A program made the translations under genes and the position numbers. From Vibrio sp. YMD68 (GTDB taxonomy: Bacteria; Pseudomonadota; Gammaproteobacteria; Enterobacterales; Vibrionaceae): 64,000 nucleotides of DNA. Each line of letters opens with the position of its first letter. Positions within the stretch are counted from its first letter, which is position 1. The stretch is taken from positions 1,240,001 to 1,304,000 of the forward strand of contig NZ_CP124614.1 in assembly GCF_029958905.1 (NCBI RefSeq). The letters are read 5' to 3'. Shown piece after piece: positions 59,395 through 64,000 of the stretch. The notes under the pieces were generated by a model that saw only the letters and a list, made by a program, of their open reading frames with translations, searched no databases and was not told where the DNA came from.

Positions 59395-60627
59395 ATGTTT
59401 CAGTTCATGACATCGACTCGAATTATCTTCGGAGAAGGCGCTCTACAGTCCTCACTATCAGTACTGAATCAATACGGTTATAGCGTTCTATTGGTGACCG
59501 GAAAAGATCAGTCTCGTTCAGATATTCTGATCTCGTACCTAAAGGCACAAAACATGCGCTATCAGCATGTGAGTATCTTGGGGGAGCCGAATATCACTAT
59601 GGTTGAAGAAACGTCAGTGGTTGGACGAAAGTTTAAACCGGATATGGTCGTCAGCATAGGAGGAGGGAGTGTTATTGACATGGGAAAAGCCCTAGCAGCG
59701 ATTATCCCTAACCAAGGAGATGTGTACGACTACGTTGAAGTCGTCGGTCGGAGTGTCCCTTTGAAAACCAAGCCTCTTCCTTTTATTGCCATCCCTACTA
59801 CGGCGAGCAGTGGTTCGGAAGTCACCCGTAACGCGGTGCTTCGCTCAGGACAAGATAAAGTCAAAGTCAGTTTACGCAGCCCCGATATGCTCGCTGATGT
59901 CGCCATTGTTGACCCGACCCTTACCTATGGAACCGATGTCCATACTTCGGCTCGAGGCGCCATGGACGCGTTTACTCACTTAATGGAGGCTTATGTCTGT
60001 GGCGACCCAAATCCGTTAACGGATATGGTGTGTGAGGAAGGGTTACGCAAGTTGTCTCATTCGGTTATCGCGGCGTGCCGACGGGATGATTATACGGCCA
60101 GAGCTGACCTGTCGTTTGCTGCGATGCTAGGTGGCATGGCTATGACTAACGCGAAACTGGGGGCTGCTCATGGGCTTGCTGCGGCATTGGGGGGTAAACT
60201 GAATGCGCCACACAGTGTGATCACTAGTCGTCTTGCACCTTATGTGATGAAAGAGAATATTGAAGCGGCGAAAGACGCGGGCCGAAAAGATGTTTTGAAA
60301 CGCTATATCAGGCTAGCACAATTGGTCACCGGGAGAACAAACGTACATGTAGAAGATGGCGTACTGTGGGTGCAGATGATGCTTGATAAGTTGGAGTTGC
60401 CTGTGCTGAGTGAGTATGGCGTTTGTTCAACGTCATTCGATAAGGTTGCCGAGGATGCTCTGATGTCGGTTGCAATTAAAGGAAATCCGTTACCGTTAAC
60501 GAAAGAACGCCTAGTCTATATACTGGATCAAGTGTGCCATTGTTCGGGTGATTGTCATGGTGAGCAAACAGAGCGAACCAGTAAGGTCGAAATCTTAACG
60601 AATTCTGTGGAAGAAAAGCTAACCTAA
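59395..60627 (+). CDS. Iron-containing alcohol dehydrogenase
   Basis: 410 residues from MFQFMTSTRIIFGEGAL (AGAGGG about 8 bases upstream; the frame opens at 59347). Group III Fe-ADH: NAD-binding VSIGGGSVIDMGKALAA, TTASSGSEVTRNAVL, and metal ligands in ARGAMDAFTHLMEAYV, AHGLAAALGG and NAPHSVITSRLAPYV. The C-terminus has an odd Cys/His-rich stretch CHCSGDCHG. The alcohol or aldehyde substrate is unknown. Divergent from grxA; a terminator and a tandem duplication follow. Confidence 0.88.
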   Translation: MFQFMTSTRIIFGEGALQSSLSVLNQYGYSVLLVTGKDQSRSDILISYLKAQNMRYQHVSILGEPNITMVEETSVVGRKFKPDMVVSIGGGSVIDMGKALAAIIPNQGDVYDYVEVVGRSVPLKTKPLPFIAIPTTASSGSEVTRNAVLRSGQDKVKVSLRSPDMLADVAIVDPTLTYGTDVHTSARGAMDAFTHLMEAYVCGDPNPLTDMVCEEGLRKLSHSVIAACRRDDYTARADLSFAAMLGGMAMTNAKLGAAHGLAAALGGKLNAPHSVITSRLAPYVMKENIEAAKDAGRKDVLKRYIRLAQLVTGRTNVHVEDGVLWVQMMLDKLELPVLSEYGVCSTSFDKVAEDALMSVAIKGNPLPLTKERLVYILDQVCHCSGDCHGEQTERTSKVEILTNSVEEKLT

Positions 60628-60657
60628 TTGAATCGAAACCTTTATTTAGTTGACCTT

Positions 60658-60735
60658 CTTATCGCTCTTGAAATGGGAGGGGTATAGAAAAGAAAACTTA
60701 TCGCTCTTGAAATGGGAGGGGTATAGAAAAGAAAA
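60658..60735. repeat. Perfect 39-bp tandem duplication
   Basis: 60658-60696 and 60697-60735 are identical 39-base units starting cttatcgctcttgaaatggg and ending in tagaaaagaaaa. They fill the space between the Fe-ADH stop and the hexR terminator. The lack of any difference between copies suggests a recent event. Confidence 0.95.
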
Positions 60736-60761
60736 AACGGAGCTTAAAGAAAGCTCCGTTT
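60731..60761 (-). terminator. Terminator of hexR
   Basis: aaacggagctt (60735-60745) with aagctccgttt (60751-60761); on the minus strand it is followed by TTTCTTTTC. The T-run partner lies in the second copy of the 39-bp duplication. May also serve the Fe-ADH gene. Confidence 0.85.
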
Positions 60762-60764
60762 ATT

Positions 60765-61619
60765 TTAATACTGATTCATCTTATCAAATCGAGAATCTTT
60801 TAACGCGTCTTTTACGCGCTTGAGGTTTTCTCTAAATCCTGTCCCACGACGTAGCGTGAATCCGGTTGCGAGCACATCAATCACCGTCATTTGTACCACT
60901 CGGCTTGCCATTGGCATGTACACATCAGTGTCTTCAGGTACATCCAATGTAATTGATAGAGAGCTAGCTTTATCAAGAGGGGAGTCTTTCGCCGTAATTG
61001 AGATGACGGTAGCACCGTTCTCACGCGCCAAGTGAGCAATCTCAACCTGACTTTTAGTACGCCCAGTATGTGAAATCAGGACAATCACGTCATTGTCCGA
61101 GCTATTGATGCAACTCATACGTTGCATAACGATATCTTCAAAACACGTAATCGGGATATTAAAACGAATGAACTTGTTTTGCGCGTCTTTTGCAACGGCT
61201 GAAGAAGCGCCTAAACCAAAGAAAGAGATACGTTTAGCTTGAGTTAAAAGGTCAACCGCGCGATTAATTTGCATCGCATCAAGGCTATTCTTTGCAACGT
61301 CAAGGCAAGCCATCGTAGACTCGAAAATCTTATGGGTATAAGCATCTGGGCCATCATCTTCTTCGACGTTACGATTGACGTAAGGTGTACCGTTAGCGAG
61401 GCTTTGAGCTAAATGCAGCTTAAAGTCAGGAAAACCTTTCGTGTCTAGTCGACGACAGAAGCGGTTAACTGTTGGCTCACTTACGTCCGCCATTTTTGCA
61501 AGCGTAGCAATACTAGAGTGGATCGCTATTTGTGGGGAAGCCATAATCACTTCGGCCACTTTACGCTCAGATTTGCTAAAATTTTCTAGGTTCTTTTGAA
61601 TTTTTTCTAATGTGTTCAT
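60765..61619 (-). CDS. hexR: HexR, RpiR-family regulator of central carbon metabolism
   Basis: 284 residues from MNTLEKIQKNLENFSKSERKVAEVI (ATG 61619; a GTG at 61628 is in frame). N-terminal RpiR helix-turn-helix (SIATLAKMADVSEPTVNRFCRRL) and C-terminal SIS domain (RISFFGLGASSAVAKDAQNKF, VIVLISHTGRTKSQVEIAHLA) that binds KDPG or related sugar phosphates. HexR controls glycolysis, gluconeogenesis and Entner-Doudoroff genes in Gammaproteobacteria. Located downstream of panP in the same direction, 281 bases apart. Confidence 0.93.
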   Translation of the reverse strand: MNTLEKIQKNLENFSKSERKVAEVIMASPQIAIHSSIATLAKMADVSEPTVNRFCRRLDTKGFPDFKLHLAQSLANGTPYVNRNVEEDDGPDAYTHKIFESTMACLDVAKNSLDAMQINRAVDLLTQAKRISFFGLGASSAVAKDAQNKFIRFNIPITCFEDIVMQRMSCINSSDNDVIVLISHTGRTKSQVEIAHLARENGATVISITAKDSPLDKASSLSITLDVPEDTDVYMPMASRVVQMTVIDVLATGFTLRRGTGFRENLKRVKDALKDSRFDKMNQY

Positions 61620-61783
61620 AGTGTTCACGAGGGCTAGAGAACAACTCGCTGATCATCTTGCTATTAAGGGTCGAATTGTAACGGTCACAACCAAAATAAT
61701 AGATCAGCGCCATAGGACGAGTATAAACCTAAGCAAAAGGTTTACCTGCGGGCAATTGGTGAGAATATGACAAACCTCAAACT

Positions 61784-61826
61784 AAATTTCAATTTTTAAA
61801 GGAAATTTGAACGAAAATTGAAATTT
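61784..61826. repeat. 13-bp inverted repeat upstream of hexR
   Basis: aaatttcaatttt (61784-61796) and aaaattgaaattt (61814-61826), perfect arms with a 17-base spacer, in the panP-hexR intergenic region. AT-only stem; it could be a panP transcription end, an operator pair or a leader hairpin for hexR. Confidence 0.8.
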
Positions 61827-61900
61827 TGTGCTTTAACACAATCAATTCTGACACTGTAGTTACATTAAGTAGAAAGAAATTTTCACTTTTCAAACTAGCA

Positions 61901-63565
61901 CTAGGTAGTTTGACATATTTGCTCGGTCAATAGTTTGATTTCATTCATTAAAAAAGGCGCTTTGTTCGCGATTTCTCTTTGCTCGAAGAGAATAGCGTTC
62001 AAAATGTCATACGTTGTTAATGGATTAGCGAGCACAACACGAAAAACAATAGTGTCTAGGTGATTGAGCTCTTTTGGGTTTAACTGAGTTCGAGATACGA
62101 ACGACTTACCGGTTTCCCGCTGCCTTTTCTGAATGAACTTGGTTAACTCATTCAGCAGTGAATTAAGCTGCTCTGCCTGTTCATGATTAGTCGGTTCTTG
62201 GTTTGCAATTTCTAATGCCTGTTTTACGAACTCAGGTACGTAGCGATAGGTAAGAAGACACAGCTCTGGTTTTGAAATAAGTTGAAAATCAGGCTGAGCA
62301 TCAATAAGGTCGGCAAAATACTGGGCTTTTTCGATGCTTTGGTCGATAAGCAGTTCGTACCCTGGTCTGCTGATGATGTGCATACTGGCATAAACCAGCA
62401 TAGCCATACCAGAGCGAGATCCCTCCAGTGTATGTGTCCCTAAATCTTTCGAGCCTTTTCGTAGAATATACTGCGCGTGATGTTCAATCGAGCGCATTGC
62501 ATCTGGATTTTTAAACAGAACCATACCTGCGCCCATTGGAATATACAGTTGCTTGTGAGCATCAATGGTCACTGAGTCGGCGAGTTCAATACCGTCGAGC
62601 AATTGGCGGTAATTGTTCGACATTAACGTTGCGCCACCCCATGCCGCATCAACGTGAAAATGGCACTGCTCTTGCTGACAAATTTCGGCAATCGCTTTGA
62701 GAGGATCGACATTGCCTGTTTCTGTCGTGCCTGCGACACCGACGACCGCGAAAGGCTTAATATTCTGTTGTTTAAGTTGAGCAAATTTGTCTTTTAAATC
62801 GCGGGTGCACAAGCGATTATTTTCGTCTGTTTTTACTGAAACGATACTTTGGCGGCCCACACCCAGTGTGTCGGCTGCTTTTTTAAGAGAGTAATGACCA
62901 CGGTCAGAAACTAGGATTGCGAGCCCTTCGTAGCCATAGTGTTTCATTGCGTTAAACAAGCCCTCTTTTTCGACCCCTTCAAAGTCACCTTGCGCTTTTA
63001 AGGCATTATTTCGAGCCACCCAAAGTGCAGTAATATTGGCTATAGTCCCACCTGAGCAAAATGCCCCAAGAGAGTGACCTGCACTGTGCATCCAACGAGA
63101 GTAAAAAGTGTCATCTTGGTTGTATATGAGGCGATGCAGCATGCCCAACACTTGACGCTCAAGAGGGGTAAATGCTTTAGAGGTTTCAATTTTAACCAGA
63201 TTTTGATTAAGCGCGATCATGATTTTCGACAGAGGCATCAGAAAGTAGGGAAGCGCTGATGTCATGTGTCCGATGAAGCTGGGTGCAGAAGTATGAACCG
63301 ATTGCGCCACTAACGTATCGAGCAAGTGTTGGGTATGATCGGAAACGAATTCCGGTTGTTCAGGAATGGCAGGATTAGAAAAGTCCTTTTCAATGTCTCT
63401 TAAAGGTTTCTCTTCGGCAACGATATGCTCTCGCAAAAATTGGTTGAGGTTCCTAGAAAGGCCCTCTTCGATTTTTGTTAGCGTTGAATCTGGCCCTTCT
63501 GGCACAGTAAAAATACGAAGTAAACTATCAAAGTTTACATCAACAGTTTTCTGTTCTGATCCCAT
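61901..63565 (-). CDS. panP: PanP, PLP-dependent aspartate 1-decarboxylase
   Basis: Group II PLP decarboxylase that in Vibrio replaces the pyruvoyl enzyme PanD to make beta-alanine for pantothenate and CoA. 554 residues from MGSEQKTVDVNFDSLLRIF (ATG 63565; an in-frame TTG at 63583 is the other start). Key sites: APSFIGHMTSALPYFLMP, GAFCSGGTIANITALWVARN, CHFHVDAAWGGA (PLP Asp) and SVTIDAHKQLYIPMGAGM (Schiff-base Lys). Often annotated as glutamate decarboxylase; the Vibrio clade assignment points to PanP. Upstream of hexR. Confidence 0.9.
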   Translation of the reverse strand: MGSEQKTVDVNFDSLLRIFTVPEGPDSTLTKIEEGLSRNLNQFLREHIVAEEKPLRDIEKDFSNPAIPEQPEFVSDHTQHLLDTLVAQSVHTSAPSFIGHMTSALPYFLMPLSKIMIALNQNLVKIETSKAFTPLERQVLGMLHRLIYNQDDTFYSRWMHSAGHSLGAFCSGGTIANITALWVARNNALKAQGDFEGVEKEGLFNAMKHYGYEGLAILVSDRGHYSLKKAADTLGVGRQSIVSVKTDENNRLCTRDLKDKFAQLKQQNIKPFAVVGVAGTTETGNVDPLKAIAEICQQEQCHFHVDAAWGGATLMSNNYRQLLDGIELADSVTIDAHKQLYIPMGAGMVLFKNPDAMRSIEHHAQYILRKGSKDLGTHTLEGSRSGMAMLVYASMHIISRPGYELLIDQSIEKAQYFADLIDAQPDFQLISKPELCLLTYRYVPEFVKQALEIANQEPTNHEQAEQLNSLLNELTKFIQKRQRETGKSFVSRTQLNPKELNHLDTIVFRVVLANPLTTYDILNAILFEQREIANKAPFLMNEIKLLTEQICQTT

Positions 63566-63696
63566 ACAACTTCGTTTATTCAATCTAGTTTACATTGCGA
63601 ACGGCACAATCTAAACCAAAACGAAACCAATGTCCCGTCTTAATTTAGAGTGCGTATTTTTCCATCATAAATGGCTGGAATGACGTCTAATAACGG

Positions 63697-64000
63697 TTAT
63701 TTACAATCCATTTCTTCAAGTTTTGCTATAGAACGATTGTATTTCTGTAAAACATTATCTATTTGCTTTGGGTGACTCAATAGGTCAGCGAACGCGGAAC
63801 GAAGTTGATAATTTTTCTCATGAGGTGCATTTTGACGGTCGGAAAATGTTAACTGAGCGGCTTCGCCTAACGCATCATCTCGCTGTGTAAGCGCTTTAAT
63901 GTCCGCTTGATCAAGCTGAAGCCAGCTTTCAATAGACTGTGCCGTTGAAAGTTTAGCCGCATCATTGCCTAAATAGTAATGGACAGCCGCTCGGTTGAGC
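63697..64000 (-). CDS. Unidentified protein, C-terminal 100 residues (5' end outside window)
   Basis: On the minus strand the frame is open from the window edge (64000) to TAA at 63697. The translated end, about 100 residues, contains RAAVHYYLGNDAAKLSTAQ, SIESWLQLDQADIKALTQRD, DALGEAAQLTFSDRQNAPHE and ends KYNRSIAKLEEMDCK. It looks helical and soluble. I do not recognise the family. It is upstream of panP, on the same strand, with 131 bases between. Confidence 0.65.
   Translation of the reverse strand, partial: LNRAAVHYYLGNDAAKLSTAQSIESWLQLDQADIKALTQRDDALGEAAQLTFSDRQNAPHEKNYQLRSAFADLLSHPKQIDNVLQKYNRSIAKLEEMDCK

Overview
The window reads as chromosomal DNA of a Vibrio or very close relative. 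The proteins resemble Vibrio orthologues (FabV-type enoyl-ACP reductase, PanP, TfoY, HexR, PsrA, Bpt/Aat). The block infA-bpt-aat-aroA-yciN-topA-glgCA-tfoY-purR-torDR-elyC-mukFEB is, from memory, the order in Vibrio cholerae, and a c-di-GMP-I riboswitch almost identical to the V. cholerae Vc2 RNA sits in front of tfoY. Coding density is high and terminators are numerous. No tRNA, rRNA, IS element, phage or CRISPR array was seen. This is core chromosome, not an island.

Layout: 1-2911 lolA (3' end), rarA and serS. 3154-9028 holds a SEC-C protein, a degenerate EAL-HDOD protein, lpxH, ppiB, cysS, tdk and infA. 9111-15341 holds bpt-aat (protein tagging for the N-end rule), aroA, yciN and topA. 15491-22026 holds a membrane GGDEF protein with a broken active site, the glgCA glycogen pair, an alpha/beta hydrolase and a SNARE-associated (TVP38/DedA-like) membrane protein. 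22172-26970 holds tfoY with its riboswitch, purR, torD, torR and elyC. 27085-34059 has a decayed remnant of cmoM followed by the condensin operon mukFEB. 34250-37495 is a three-gene operon of a RimK-like ATP-grasp ligase, a membrane inactive-transglutaminase protein and a retropepsin-like lipoprotein. 37629-40615 has cmoB, cmoA and a DUF72 gene. 40903-45009 has aspS and ruvC/ruvAB. 45258-50444 is cra (fruR) divergent from the fructose PTS operon fruBKA. 50548-56760 has a DUF1496 protein, a PLP-dependent deaminase-like enzyme, psrA, a fadE-type acyl-CoA dehydrogenase and fabV. 56986-64000 has ybjL, grxA, an Fe-dependent alcohol dehydrogenase, hexR, panP and the 3' end of an unidentified gene.

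Points that link genes: (1) the tRNA wobble-uridine pathway is represented by cmoA and cmoB, but the locus where cmoM normally lies, between elyC and mukF, holds only a fragment with a stop. (2) Three separate elements relate to cyclic-di-GMP: one real riboswitch and two proteins with degenerate GGDEF or EAL motifs. (3) Regulator-operator pairs can be read directly: three Cra-type palindromes between cra and fruB, a FadR-like and a PsrA-like palindrome before psrA, a LexA-like box before ruvA, and tor-box-like sequences between torD and torR. (4) The ATP-grasp/7TM/retropepsin trio is the best candidate for a poorly described system. Start codons were chosen from Shine-Dalgarno sequences and family length, so several differ from the longest open frame.
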